This document shows positions 8,516 to 18,283 of a stretch of DNA of 64,000 nt, piece after piece (within the stretch, counting starts at the first letter, position 1; the number at the start of each line of letters is the position of its first letter). Below the pieces are notes generated by a model, which worked only from the letters and a program-made list of their open reading frames with translations, did no database searches and was not told the DNA's origin. A program made the translations under genes and the position numbers. The DNA is taken from NCBI RefSeq assembly GCF_000723885.1, contig NZ_CCDG010000078.1:117630-181629 (forward strand), given 5' to 3'. The stretch is from Paenibacillus camerounensis (GTDB taxonomy: Bacteria; Bacillota; Bacilli; Paenibacillales; Paenibacillaceae).

Positions 8516-11500
8516 TGAAATTTCATGTTGATTTGCTTAATGAATGGAGAATAGCAGGAAGTTATCCGGAACATAGCTCTCCGGATACAGTGTACAATCT
8601 GCAGAATACACTTCTGCTGGAGTATCCCGCAGATCCTGCTCAGGATGACTGGTACCCGATCGGCTTTGAGCGGGGTCATCACGGCACCCTGGATGCGCTG
8701 GACTGGTTCGGCCTGATTCTGGAACTCCGCACCGGAGATGAGTCAGCCGCAATCACGATTCAAGCAGGCTTTGCAGGCCATGAGCCAGTAAAGGCAGAAG
8801 CTAAGCTTGCCGGAGCAGGCACTCATGAAATAAAGGTGCGCCTCCAGGATTTTGCCATTGAAACGGCCCAAGCAAACATCTGGCGTTTTCTCCGCAGCTT
8901 TGAGCTGACCGGCAATGCAGAACTGGTCTCCGCAAGGCTCGTTAAAGGCGAGAAGCTGTTTGTCCAGGCTGAGGTGAAGGGCAAGTCCGGGGAAGCCGGG
9001 GAGCAGGTTGCCTACACAATGACAGTATACAACTGTACGGACCGTCCGCAGCATGTAGCTGTGAAGCAGCATTTTGCCGGCTGGGAGTCACTGCAGGCGG
9101 TAATCGTGCCTGCTGGATTTGAACTGGCTCCGTACGCAGCACAGGAAGTGACCGCAACAGTACAGGTGCATGAACGGATGGTACCCGGCGGTCATGAGGT
9201 TACCATCCTGACCTTCACCGCTAACGGGGACGGCGGAAGCGCAGTACAGGTGGAGCTGAAAACGCTGCGGAAGCTGCAGCATCCTTATATTTACTGGAAT
9301 AAGCAGCAGTGGGCGGAGCGCAGATCCTTAATTGACACGCATGAATGCTTCCAGCCCGGCTATAAGCAAATAATCGAGGACGCCGAAGCATGGACAGTAG
9401 TGCCGCCGGTGCCTGTAGATGAGCGGGACTATTGCTACGATACCCGGGAAGAGCATTACATCATGAGCGCAGCTTACGCTTATGCACTTACCGGAGAAAT
9501 CCGTTATGCAGACAAAGTGGCACAATTCTTCCGTTATTTTATTGATAAAGACAACGGTTATCCCAAAAAGCTGAAGGGCTGCAGCCAGAGCTATGTTCAG
9601 GAGGGCCATTTTTTTCAGCATCTGGCCATTCCGTATGACATTATCCATGATGCCGGTGTGCTGACTGCGGAGGAGCACCGGGGAATCGAAGATTGCTTCC
9701 GCAGCTATATGGACATTCTGGATTACCATATCCGCAGCGGACACATTTCCAACTGGCTGCTGTCAGAGATTACGGGAGCGTTCTACTGTGCGCTGGCTAT
9801 TCAGGATATGGAGCGGGCGCTGCGGTTCGTATTCGGTCCGGGCGGCTCGGTCGAGCAGCTGAAATACGGGCTGTTCAATGACGGCTGGTGGCATGAATGC
9901 TCTGTAAGCTATAACACCTGGGTATCCTCCATGTACCTCCATACGGCCCATGCGCTATTGCCGTTCGGAATTAATATTCTTCACACTCATTTCCCTGCTC
10001 CCTTTAATGATGAGGTGAACAGCACCTTCGGCGGGAAGGACGCCGCATTCCGGTTCGGAATGTACAATAGGCGCTGGGGCGGGAACAGAAAGAGTTATAT
10101 CCGGATAAAAGATATGTTCGACGCGACGCTTCCATTTCTTGATTACAGGGGCGTGCTGTTCGGGATCAGCGATTCCGAGGAGAAAAAGCTGGAGGGAGTC
10201 CATTTCGGCTCAACCTATGATCTGGCTTACTCATACTATCAGGACCCTGAATATGTTCCGGTTATTAGAATGAATGCATCAGCCGATCCGGTATTCGGAC
10301 ACGCGGAGCTGCCGGACATTCAATCCTCTTATACCGGGAGCAATGCCTGCTCCGATAATGTAGGCGTTGCGATGCTGCGGAGCAGAGCTGCAGGAAGAGA
10401 GCAGCGGGAACAGCTTCAGGCGGTGCTGAGATATGGCTCACACGGCTACGCACACGGTCATTTTGACAAAACCGGCCTGCTGTCCGTAATGAGATACGGG
10501 CGCAGCATCTTCAATCCCGAGCATGTATGGTGGGGCTACGGCCACTTTATGTATAAATTTTATGTGCAGAATTCATTAGCCAAAAATATGGTGACCGTTG
10601 ACGGCAAGCTGCAGGTACCGGCGGATGCCAGGAGAACGTTGTTCTACAGCGGACATGCGCTGCAAGCCGCAGCTGTGGAGGTTACCTCCCGCTGGGCATA
10701 CCCGCCATACGGCGGCATGGTATATAATGACGGCGAAACGCTGGAGGAGCGCTGCACCATGAATGCCAGCTCCCTTCCGGAGGCCCCTCCGGGTGCGCAG
10801 TATGGGGAGCTGTCAGGCTACACGGAGCCGGTCCGCCAGAAGCGGATCATGGGGGTAACGGATGATTTCATCGTCCTGTTTGATTACCTGGAAGGAGAGC
10901 AGGAGCATCAGTTCGACTGCCTGTTCCAGATCAAAGGCTTCAAGGAGCTGCAGGCAGAAACACTGACCAGGCTCGGGCACACCGGACAATGGTGTGACAA
11001 TCCGCTGTCGGACGGCCAGTTCATTACGGATTGCCGCTGGTATAAAGCGGAGGGTTCAAGCGTTGCCCGCTTTGAGACGGTATTCGGTGAAGGAGAAGAT
11101 TTGCGGGGAACAAGAACAGCTTACAATACCCCCGGCCTGCTTAAGCTGGATGTTCATACGGTCTGGCCCAAGCAGAGTGTGCAGATGACCGGCCGGGCTG
11201 CCGAGTATCATGGCATTACCATCCCGCTGGACTATAAAGTGGAGGCTGACGGGGAGGTGCTTACAGAGGGAAGCTTCGGGGCCTGGCTGCTGGGTGAGGG
11301 CAGAGTAGACCTTGCTCTCACGGGGGAAATGAAGAATCTGACCCTGCGGGTCCGGAATCATCCGCTGTATACGGAACAGAATGATCCGGTTCGCTCGAAG
11401 CAGGGCCTGTTCTGGGGCGAAGCCCTAATCCATACGGCTGATGGGCAGGCGCTTAAATTAAGTGATTTATCCCCGGAAGTTGTAAATGTGGACTGCGGCT

Positions 11501-11940
11501 GCGGAATCGGAAAGGATTACGAGGGCGGGCGTGTAACCATTATCGGCACGGAATATCCGGATGCCGTTCCTGCCAGTCCGGCCGATCATGAACAGGAAGC
11601 GCTGATCCGGATCTCGCTTGACGGCCTGCAGGCGGTCCGTTTTACCGGTCTGATCGGGGCGGATGCCTTCCCGGGTGACGAAGCGCAGCGGCGGATTACC
11701 TACGGCATCCGGACACATGGCCGGTCAGCCCGTTATATTACCATCGTTGAGCCTTATGAATCGGAGCAGATGATCCGGTCCGTGTATGCGGAAGATGCGG
11801 ATTGTGTACGTATAGAGCTTTTGGATGGCCGGATACAGGAAATCCGTGTGAACGATATAGAAACACAGCAGAATACAATGCAGCTTAAGGAATATAGAAA
11901 CGGCAGTCTGATCCGTGAAGAGCTGGCCGCAAATGTATAA
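8515..11940 (+). CDS. Large heparinase II/III-family protein (putative polysaccharide lyase) 2
   Basis: 1141 residues, starting in the TAATG overlap with the preceding gene after a GAAGGGGGCGG ribosome site. No signal peptide or membrane segment. The middle contains toroid-like helices (YAYALTGEIRYADKVAQFF, WLLSEITGAFYCALAI), then the family signature GYAHGHFDKTGLL near residue 645 and a long beta-rich C-terminus. It parallels gene 1 in organisation but shares little obvious identity, so it more likely acts on a different linkage than being a recent duplicate. Translational coupling suggests equimolar production and sequential action on the same imported oligosaccharide. A terminator follows immediately. 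Confidence 0.75.
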   Translation: MKFHVDLLNEWRIAGSYPEHSSPDTVYNLQNTLLLEYPADPAQDDWYPIGFERGHHGTLDALDWFGLILELRTGDESAAITIQAGFAGHEPVKAEAKLAGAGTHEIKVRLQDFAIETAQANIWRFLRSFELTGNAELVSARLVKGEKLFVQAEVKGKSGEAGEQVAYTMTVYNCTDRPQHVAVKQHFAGWESLQAVIVPAGFELAPYAAQEVTATVQVHERMVPGGHEVTILTFTANGDGGSAVQVELKTLRKLQHPYIYWNKQQWAERRSLIDTHECFQPGYKQIIEDAEAWTVVPPVPVDERDYCYDTREEHYIMSAAYAYALTGEIRYADKVAQFFRYFIDKDNGYPKKLKGCSQSYVQEGHFFQHLAIPYDIIHDAGVLTAEEHRGIEDCFRSYMDILDYHIRSGHISNWLLSEITGAFYCALAIQDMERALRFVFGPGGSVEQLKYGLFNDGWWHECSVSYNTWVSSMYLHTAHALLPFGINILHTHFPAPFNDEVNSTFGGKDAAFRFGMYNRRWGGNRKSYIRIKDMFDATLPFLDYRGVLFGISDSEEKKLEGVHFGSTYDLAYSYYQDPEYVPVIRMNASADPVFGHAELPDIQSSYTGSNACSDNVGVAMLRSRAAGREQREQLQAVLRYGSHGYAHGHFDKTGLLSVMRYGRSIFNPEHVWWGYGHFMYKFYVQNSLAKNMVTVDGKLQVPADARRTLFYSGHALQAAAVEVTSRWAYPPYGGMVYNDGETLEERCTMNASSLPEAPPGAQYGELSGYTEPVRQKRIMGVTDDFIVLFDYLEGEQEHQFDCLFQIKGFKELQAETLTRLGHTGQWCDNPLSDGQFITDCRWYKAEGSSVARFETVFGEGEDLRGTRTAYNTPGLLKLDVHTVWPKQSVQMTGRAAEYHGITIPLDYKVEADGEVLTEGSFGAWLLGEGRVDLALTGEMKNLTLRVRNHPLYTEQNDPVRSKQGLFWGEALIHTADGQALKLSDLSPEVVNVDCGCGIGKDYEGGRVTIIGTEYPDAVPASPADHEQEALIRISLDGLQAVRFTGLIGADAFPGDEAQRRITYGIRTHGRSARYITIVEPYESEQMIRSVYAEDADCVRIELLDGRIQEIRVNDIETQQNTMQLKEYRNGSLIREELAANV

Positions 11941-11945
11941 ACGTT

Positions 11946-11980
11946 AAGGCATGGAACAGCCGTTTCATGCCTTTTCTTTT
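11946..11980 (+). terminator. Terminator after the heparinase-type pair
   Basis: AAGGCATG-AAC (from 11946) pairs with GTTTCATGCCTT with a short AGCC loop, followed by TTCTTTT. Separates the lyase pair from the AraC gene. Confidence 0.8.
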
Positions 11981-12099
11981 GACCCGGCAGCTGCCAGATC
12001 TTAAATTAACCGCACATGAAGCTTAAAAAAGCACATACCAGGCCATGTCAGCCTTTACCTATAATGAAGGGTACAAGAAAACAGAACAGGAGCGAAGCC

Positions 12100-14406
12100 A
12101 TGAGCAGGATGCGTCATTTTTTATTGAAGAAAAGCTTGTTGATCCGGATTATTCTGTCCTATTTGTTTGTCGGAATGCTGGTTATCGCAGCATTGACCTT
12201 AGCGATTACCTCCAAAGTATCGGACAGCCTGAAGCAGGAGCTGACTGAATCTACGGACCGTTCGCTGGAGCAAACCTACAATACGGCGAATATATTGTTG
12301 AGCTCCGCCTACCAGCAATTTGCAAACGCTTACGCATCAACTGATATCCAGGCCGGCTTTTATGCCAACGAGTTTGACACCGGCTTAATGGGACGTATTG
12401 GCAACAGCTTGTCTGATCTAGTCAGCAGCAATCCGCTGGTGCATTCCGTCTATCTGGTCAATACCCGGCATCAGCTGGTCTTTTCCTCGCTGACCACAGC
12501 AAGGTCCTTCGCTGATTTCTATGACCGGCAGATTCTGGACCTGCTTAGTACTCCCGGGGCCATGCGAGGCAGCATTTTTATACCCAGAACGACTTCCTTC
12601 TCCTCGGATACGAAGCCGTTCAGCGGCAATCTGATCTCGGTGGCCTATATGAGCACCCGTGATGACCAGACGGCGAACGGAGCGATGATCCTGAATCTGG
12701 ACCAGCAGGTGCTGCAGGAAATGATGATGAACGGTGCCGGAAGCAGCTCCTTCCAGTCGATGATTCTGAACCGGCAGGGCATCGTTATTTCACATTCTGA
12801 GCATTCCATGATCAGCTCAAGCCTGACCGGCTCAGAGGCGGTGAACCGCATTCTGCAGTCGGATACCGGCCGCGGTGTAATTGAAGCAGAGCTTGACGGG
12901 ACCGCTCACCGCCTATTTTACATCAAATCCGGCAGCCTGGGCTGGGTATTTATCGGTGATGTGAATTACATGACTCTGCTTAGCCAGGTCAATGAGCTGA
13001 GAAGCTACATCCTGATCGTCACAGCGGTAATATTGGTGGTCGTTTTGCTGAGCGGCGCCTTTTTTACCCGTATGATTTACAGCCCGATCCACAGACTGGT
13101 CAAGAATATCCCGCTATTGCCGGCCTCAGCCGCTCAACCCACTCCTGCCAGTGAATATGCCGTGTTATCCGGAGCCTTTCAGTATCTGGAGGGCAGAGTT
13201 CAGGATTTACAGAACAGTATGGCCGGTTATCATCAGGCAGAGCGGAATGAGCTGCTTCATCAGCTGGTTACGGGGGGCTGGAGCCAGGAGGTGCAGATGA
13301 GAAATAAGCTGGAGAGGTCAGGCATCCCGTTTGCAGGTGACGGCTTCCAGATCTGCATGCTGCGCCTTGACGATTACAGTGAGCTGACAGAGGTCTATAC
13401 ACGCAACGACCTAATGCTGCTGAAATACGGAATCTGCAATATCGCGGGTGAGCTTGGTTTGGCCCATTTTCCGCTATATAGCTTTGACGGAGGGGAAGAC
13501 CGGATCAACCTGCTGCTGATTAAGCCTGAGGGCGGGGATGCTCTGGTTGCCCGATTATTAACGGATATCCAGCACAACACGGAGCGTTTCCTTAAGCTGT
13601 CTGTTACAGCATCAACCGGCCGCCATGCCGCTGAGCTTCAGCAGATTCCGGCTTCATGGCAGAGTGCCTATAACGCTTCACGCTACCGGCTGCAGTCAGG
13701 CAGACGCTCTCTGATTCCTGCAGATATTGAGGACAGCCGTGAACCGGTTGCCGTTACCCTGTCCGCTGCGATGGAGAAGCAGGTGTCCGATAGCATGAAG
13801 CTCGGCGATTATAGTAGAACCGTACAAGCATTACAAGAATACTTTGCTATTCTGGGCAACGCGCCTTTTGACGAAACGATGATTCTGCTGAACCAGCTGC
13901 TGTTTACCGTTGCCCGGATTTCCAAAGCGATGGCGGGAGCGGACAGAAACGGGCTAAGCACCGACATTGGAGCACTCGGGCAGCAGCTGTACAAATGTGA
14001 AACGCTTGAACAGGCGGAGGAATGGTTCGCTGGACTTGCAGAATCGGCTATCAGCATGCGGGACAAGCAGTCCTCGGAGAAAAATGTGATGATTGTGGAA
14101 AAAATACGGCAGCATATCCGCCAGTCTTACATGGACCCGAATCTTTCCGTAGAGGTGCTGGCCGAGATTGCCGGACTGTCCGTCAATTATACGCGCAAGA
14201 TTTTTAAGGACATCGCCTGTGTCTCCCTGAACCAGTACATCAGCGATTACCGGTTTGAGCAGGCGAAGGAGCTGCTGCTTACAACAGACCTCCCGGCTAA
14301 CCGGATCGGCGAGATGGTGGGCATTAACAATACGAAATACTTCTACATCTCCTTCAAGAAATACAGCGGGAAAACGCCGGATCACTTCCGGAAAAGCAGA
14401 AATTAG
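12100..14406 (+). CDS. Membrane-anchored AraC-family regulator (YesN-like)
   Basis: 768 residues from ATG 12100, placed seven bases after AGGAG; an ATG at 12016 is in frame but has no ribosome site. A TM helix near residues 17-40 (LIRIILSYLFVGMLVIAALT) is followed by an extracellular sensory (Cache-like) domain of about 260 residues, a second TM near 305-325 (ILIVTAVILVVVLLSGAFF), a cytoplasmic linker and a C-terminal AraC-type double helix-turn-helix (SVEVLAEIAGLSVNYTRKIF and GEMVGINNTKYFYISFKKY). Proteins of this type bind sugar-related signals outside the cell and activate adjacent transport and hydrolase genes. It stands between the lyase pair and the importer, so it is the likely activator of this locus. 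Confidence 0.9.
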   Translation: MSRMRHFLLKKSLLIRIILSYLFVGMLVIAALTLAITSKVSDSLKQELTESTDRSLEQTYNTANILLSSAYQQFANAYASTDIQAGFYANEFDTGLMGRIGNSLSDLVSSNPLVHSVYLVNTRHQLVFSSLTTARSFADFYDRQILDLLSTPGAMRGSIFIPRTTSFSSDTKPFSGNLISVAYMSTRDDQTANGAMILNLDQQVLQEMMMNGAGSSSFQSMILNRQGIVISHSEHSMISSSLTGSEAVNRILQSDTGRGVIEAELDGTAHRLFYIKSGSLGWVFIGDVNYMTLLSQVNELRSYILIVTAVILVVVLLSGAFFTRMIYSPIHRLVKNIPLLPASAAQPTPASEYAVLSGAFQYLEGRVQDLQNSMAGYHQAERNELLHQLVTGGWSQEVQMRNKLERSGIPFAGDGFQICMLRLDDYSELTEVYTRNDLMLLKYGICNIAGELGLAHFPLYSFDGGEDRINLLLIKPEGGDALVARLLTDIQHNTERFLKLSVTASTGRHAAELQQIPASWQSAYNASRYRLQSGRRSLIPADIEDSREPVAVTLSAAMEKQVSDSMKLGDYSRTVQALQEYFAILGNAPFDETMILLNQLLFTVARISKAMAGADRNGLSTDIGALGQQLYKCETLEQAEEWFAGLAESAISMRDKQSSEKNVMIVEKIRQHIRQSYMDPNLSVEVLAEIAGLSVNYTRKIFKDIACVSLNQYISDYRFEQAKELLLTTDLPANRIGEMVGINNTKYFYISFKKYSGKTPDHFRKSRN

Positions 14407-14547
14407 GGGGAAAAGCGGATTTTAAACCCTGTTTATACGGTGAAAATAGGCTATTCTGCGGATTTTGAGGTATGCCGGATTGCTGAGTGAGGCTAAAGTG
14501 AAGCCAGGCCGGAAGAAATGGCAAAGAAACTTGAAGGAGGATTCACA

Positions 14548-15525
14548 TTGCGCAACAACACAGTCAGCCTCACCGGACAGACTTATCCGCGGAACAAGCC
14601 GCAGGGGAGAATCAGGGGGTTCCTGGCGGAGCTGGTCAAAAACAAATTTCTGTACCTGCTGGCCCTGCCGGCGATGATCTGGTTCTTCGTCTTCGCTTAC
14701 CTGCCCATGGGCGGGATTATCATCGCCTTCCAGGATTTCAAAGCGATGAAAGGGATCGCCGGCAGCGAATTCGTCGGACTGAAAAATTTCCAGTTCTTCT
14801 TCCAGTCCGGTGACTGGATCAAAATTGTGACGAACACCGTGTTCCTGAACGTGCTGTTCATTACCTTTAATACGCTCGCAGCCGTGCTGATCGCCATTAT
14901 GATCACGGAGCTTGGGGGAAAATGGTTCAAAAAAATCGCCCAGTCGGTCATGATCTTTCCGCATTTTCTGTCCTGGACCGTCGTGGCCATGTTCGTGATG
15001 GCTTTTGTCGCAACAGACGGGGGCTTTGTGAACCAGATCCTGACGATGCTGGGGCTGCCTGCGGTTCAGCTGCTGTCCTCACCCGGCTACTGGCCGCTCA
15101 TTCTTGTGCTGCTCAAAATCTGGCACGGTGCGGGCTTCGGATCAATTGTCTATATGGCTACGATCTCCGGCATCAACCCGGATATTTACGAATCGGCGTC
15201 GATTGACGGGGCAAGCCGGCTGCAAAAAATCCGCTACATCACACTGCCGCTGCTGAAGCCGACGGTGATCCTGCTGACGATTCTCGCGGTCGGAGGGATT
15301 TTTAACGGGGATTTCGGCATGATCTATGCGATTATCGGACGCAACCCGCTGCTGTATCCGACTACGGACGTTATCGATACGTATCTGTTCCGGGCCATGA
15401 TGGATCTCGGGGATATGAGTATGTCGGCAGCCATCGGGTTTATGCAGTCGCTGGTCGGCTTCATCCTGGTGCTGACGGTCAATTCGATTGCCAAGAAGGT
15501 TGCGCCGGAGTCGGCTATTTTTTAG
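14548..15525 (+). CDS. Sugar ABC transporter permease (LplB-type)
   Basis: 325 residues from a TTG at 14548, seven bases after a perfect GGAGG; an ATG 30 bases upstream is in frame but poorly served. About six TM helices, beginning FLYLLALPAMIWFFVFAYLP, and the EAA-type cytoplasmic loop YESASIDGASRLQKI near residue 220 that contacts the ATPase. Typical first permease of CUT1/LplB-type complex-oligosaccharide importers. It is followed after 21 bp by the second permease and then the binding protein. No ATPase gene is present here, so an MsmX-type shared ATPase elsewhere is expected. Confidence 0.92.
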   Translation: MRNNTVSLTGQTYPRNKPQGRIRGFLAELVKNKFLYLLALPAMIWFFVFAYLPMGGIIIAFQDFKAMKGIAGSEFVGLKNFQFFFQSGDWIKIVTNTVFLNVLFITFNTLAAVLIAIMITELGGKWFKKIAQSVMIFPHFLSWTVVAMFVMAFVATDGGFVNQILTMLGLPAVQLLSSPGYWPLILVLLKIWHGAGFGSIVYMATISGINPDIYESASIDGASRLQKIRYITLPLLKPTVILLTILAVGGIFNGDFGMIYAIIGRNPLLYPTTDVIDTYLFRAMMDLGDMSMSAAIGFMQSLVGFILVLTVNSIAKKVAPESAIF

Positions 15526-15546
15526 AAGGGGAAGTGAATTGATTAC

Positions 15547-16428
15547 ATGATTAAAGAAAGCAAAGCGGACCGGCTGCTGAAAACCATGTTCTATCTGTGC
15601 ATCGGGTTGTTCTCGGTCTATTGTCTGGTGCCGTTCTGGTCCGTTATCGCCAGCTCGTTCACCTCAGAGGCATCACTTGTCAAAAACGGTTATATGTTCT
15701 GGCCGTCCGACTTCAGCCTCGAAGCCTACAAAATGATTTTTAAGGATAACACCATCTACCGGGCGTACGGGGTTACCACCTTTGTGACGGTTGTGGGCAC
15801 GGTGCTGTCCATGATTTTTACAAGCGCAATGGCTTATACCCTGTCGGTAAAATCGGTCAAATACCGCAACCATCTGGCGTTCTACATTTACTTTACGATG
15901 CTGTTTCACGGCGGCCTGGTCGCTTCCTATCTGCTGATTTCGAAATACCTGGATATGAAGGATACGATCTGGGTGCTCATTATCCCCGGGATGATCAGCG
16001 CCTGGAATATGTTCCTGCTGCGTAACTTCTTCGCTTCAATTGATGATTCGATCGCTGAATCCGCCAAAATCGACGGGGCCAATGATGTCTACATCCTGTT
16101 CCGGATCATTCTGCCGATCTCGCTTCCGGCCTTGGCTACTATCGGGCTTTTCTATGCGCTGGGCTACTGGAACAAATGGTTCGACGCGGTGCTGTACATT
16201 AACGACAAGGATCTGTTTCCGCTTCAATACCTGATCCAGCGCATTATGAACAACCTCGATTACATTAACCAGATCTCGTCGGATATCAGCATCCCGAATT
16301 TCATTGCTCCGGCGATGACGGTCCGGCTGGCTACAACGGTAGTGACGATTGGCCCGATTATCTTTTTGTATCCGTTCCTGCAGAAATATTTCGTTAAAGG
16401 CTTGATGGTAGGCGCTGTAAAAGGCTAA
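15547..16428 (+). CDS. Sugar ABC transporter permease (YtcP-type)
   Basis: 293 residues, six predicted TM helices and the EAA loop AESAKIDGANDVYILFRII near residue 180. It ends with the typical YFVKGLMVGAVKG of YtcP-like permeases. This is the partner of the LplB-type protein upstream; together they form the membrane channel of an oligosaccharide importer. The start ATG lies after a GAAGGGGAAG ribosome site with somewhat long spacing. Confidence 0.92.
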   Translation: MIKESKADRLLKTMFYLCIGLFSVYCLVPFWSVIASSFTSEASLVKNGYMFWPSDFSLEAYKMIFKDNTIYRAYGVTTFVTVVGTVLSMIFTSAMAYTLSVKSVKYRNHLAFYIYFTMLFHGGLVASYLLISKYLDMKDTIWVLIIPGMISAWNMFLLRNFFASIDDSIAESAKIDGANDVYILFRIILPISLPALATIGLFYALGYWNKWFDAVLYINDKDLFPLQYLIQRIMNNLDYINQISSDISIPNFIAPAMTVRLATTVVTIGPIIFLYPFLQKYFVKGLMVGAVKG

Positions 16429-16492
16429 TGCTGCTTCACGGCAGTTTAGTATATGACCCTGCAAAGGGAAGAAAAGGGGATGTACGAGAAAG

Positions 16493-18103
16493 ATGAAAAC
16501 AAAACAATTAGTCCTCACCGCACTGTCTGTTACGATGGCTGCTGCTTTGACTGCCTGCGGTAACGGCAATGAAACAGTCTCGCCCGCTTCCGGTAACAAT
16601 GCCGCTACAGCCGGTCAGCCGCCAAAAGCGGTTACGCTCAAGGGAATGTTGTTCGGCGATGCGCCTAAGGATCTGCCGCGCGTGCTGGAGGAGTTTGAGA
16701 AGCAGACCAAGGATACGCTGAATACCAAGCTTGAAATCCAGTGGAATCCGGTGTCCGATCATAAGCAGAAGGTGAAGCTGATGATGGCGGCGGGGGAAGA
16801 GGTTGACTTCGTCTTTGATGCCGACTTCCAGAATCTGCGGGAACTCATTCCGCAGGGGGCTTACGCGCAGCTGGACAAATACTTCAACAATGATGAATAT
16901 CCGGGTCTCAAGGCGGCCTTTTCATCTGAATTTGTAGATATGAACAAACGATATGACGATCACCTGTACACCATTCCGTTTACGCAGTATTTCTATGATA
17001 TTCCGGTCGTGTATATCCGCAAGGATCTCCGTGAAAAGCTGGGCTTCAGCGAGCCGATTGCCAGCTACGACGAGCTTCAGCAATTTTATGATAAGGTGCT
17101 TGAATCCGAGCAGGGTGTTACTCCGCTGGCTGTAAAGGGCAACGGCGGCTTCCAGGAAATGTTCGCACCTGACCGTAAAGAGCTCGATCATGTGCGTCCG
17201 CTGAATCTTGGCGGTATCATCTACTATGTTCATCTGTCGGATGATCTCAAGCAGGTGCAGGATGTTGTAGCCTTCGGTGACCCGGAAACAGAGTGGGCCA
17301 AGCTGCCTGAGCCGTTTAGCACGATGAAATCAGCTTTTACACAATATGATGAATGGGCGGAGTGGAGCAAATATCTGGAGAAGGATGTGCTCAGCCAAAA
17401 GGATCAGAAGGCGTACTTCATGTCCGGTAAAGCTGCGTCCTATTACGGAACCATGTCCTCCTATGCTGCTGATAAAAAAATGCTGCAGCAGACGCTTGCA
17501 GGTGCTGATCTTGAGTTCTTCGTCTTCAAGGAGCATATCCGTAACATGGAACCGGAAGCGATTTCAACCAACTATAAAGCGAATAACTCGATTGCCATTC
17601 CGGTATCCTCCAAAAATATCGACCGGACGATGAAGTTCTTTGACTGGATGTTCGCAAGCCGCGAGAATCACGATCTGTTCGAGTACGGTATTCCCGGCGT
17701 GCATTGGGAGGCAGTGGGTGATACCCAGTTCAAGCTGCTTGAGGGCTCCGAAAACTATGTATTCCCGGGCTATGAATTTACCTGGAATCCGACAATGATC
17801 CGCACGCCTGCCGATCTGGATGAAACAGCCAAGCAATATTTGGAGTATTCCGCCAAGCCGGATACGTATTATGCCGCTGTCCTCGCCAAATTCTCCTTTG
17901 ATACCTCAACTGTCAAAGGCGAGTTCGCGAATGTCCAGTCCAAGGCAGATCCGTTCATTCAGACGCTGAAAGCCGGCCAGGTGAAGAACTGGGAGGCCGA
18001 AGCGGCTGCGCTTAACAAGGAGCTGAAGAACCTGGGGCTGGATACGATCCGGGGTGAAATCAAATCGCAGGTCCAGGCTTACCTGGATGCGGGCGGTCAA
18101 TAA
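16493..18103 (+). CDS. Extracellular solute-binding lipoprotein, sugar ABC transporter
   Basis: 536 residues. The N-terminus is a lipoprotein signal with lipobox LTAC (Cys near residue 22) followed by a Gly/Asn/Ser-rich tether. The body is a large type 1 sugar-binding protein of the LipO/YtcQ kind, about 100 residues longer than the ordinary maltose-binding fold, as usual for importers of longer oligosaccharides. It is the third gene of the permease-permease-lipoprotein operon and is followed by a perfect 11-bp terminator. The likely ligand, judged from neighbours only, is a uronate-containing oligosaccharide. Confidence 0.92.
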   Translation: MKTKQLVLTALSVTMAAALTACGNGNETVSPASGNNAATAGQPPKAVTLKGMLFGDAPKDLPRVLEEFEKQTKDTLNTKLEIQWNPVSDHKQKVKLMMAAGEEVDFVFDADFQNLRELIPQGAYAQLDKYFNNDEYPGLKAAFSSEFVDMNKRYDDHLYTIPFTQYFYDIPVVYIRKDLREKLGFSEPIASYDELQQFYDKVLESEQGVTPLAVKGNGGFQEMFAPDRKELDHVRPLNLGGIIYYVHLSDDLKQVQDVVAFGDPETEWAKLPEPFSTMKSAFTQYDEWAEWSKYLEKDVLSQKDQKAYFMSGKAASYYGTMSSYAADKKMLQQTLAGADLEFFVFKEHIRNMEPEAISTNYKANNSIAIPVSSKNIDRTMKFFDWMFASRENHDLFEYGIPGVHWEAVGDTQFKLLEGSENYVFPGYEFTWNPTMIRTPADLDETAKQYLEYSAKPDTYYAAVLAKFSFDTSTVKGEFANVQSKADPFIQTLKAGQVKNWEAEAAALNKELKNLGLDTIRGEIKSQVQAYLDAGGQ

Positions 18104-18118
18104 GCAATGGATCAGGAA

Positions 18119-18160
18119 CAGCCTGCCGGGCCGGATGTCAGCCGGCAGGCTGTTTCTTTT
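18119..18160 (+). terminator. Terminator after the importer operon
   Basis: Perfect 11-bp stem CAGCCTGCCGG (18119-18129) with CCGGCAGGCTG (18142-18152), followed by TTTCTTTT. It separates the importer from the hydrolase operon beginning at 18284. Confidence 0.92.
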
Positions 18161-18283
18161 CAAACCGGAAAAGTCCTTAAAAAAAAGCGGGAAAACCTGA
18201 AAAAGTCGCATACCAATCCCGGTACAGGTATCCTACAATGAAGTCAAATCCGCATACTAAACAGAGAAAGTAGGAAAAGAGAC

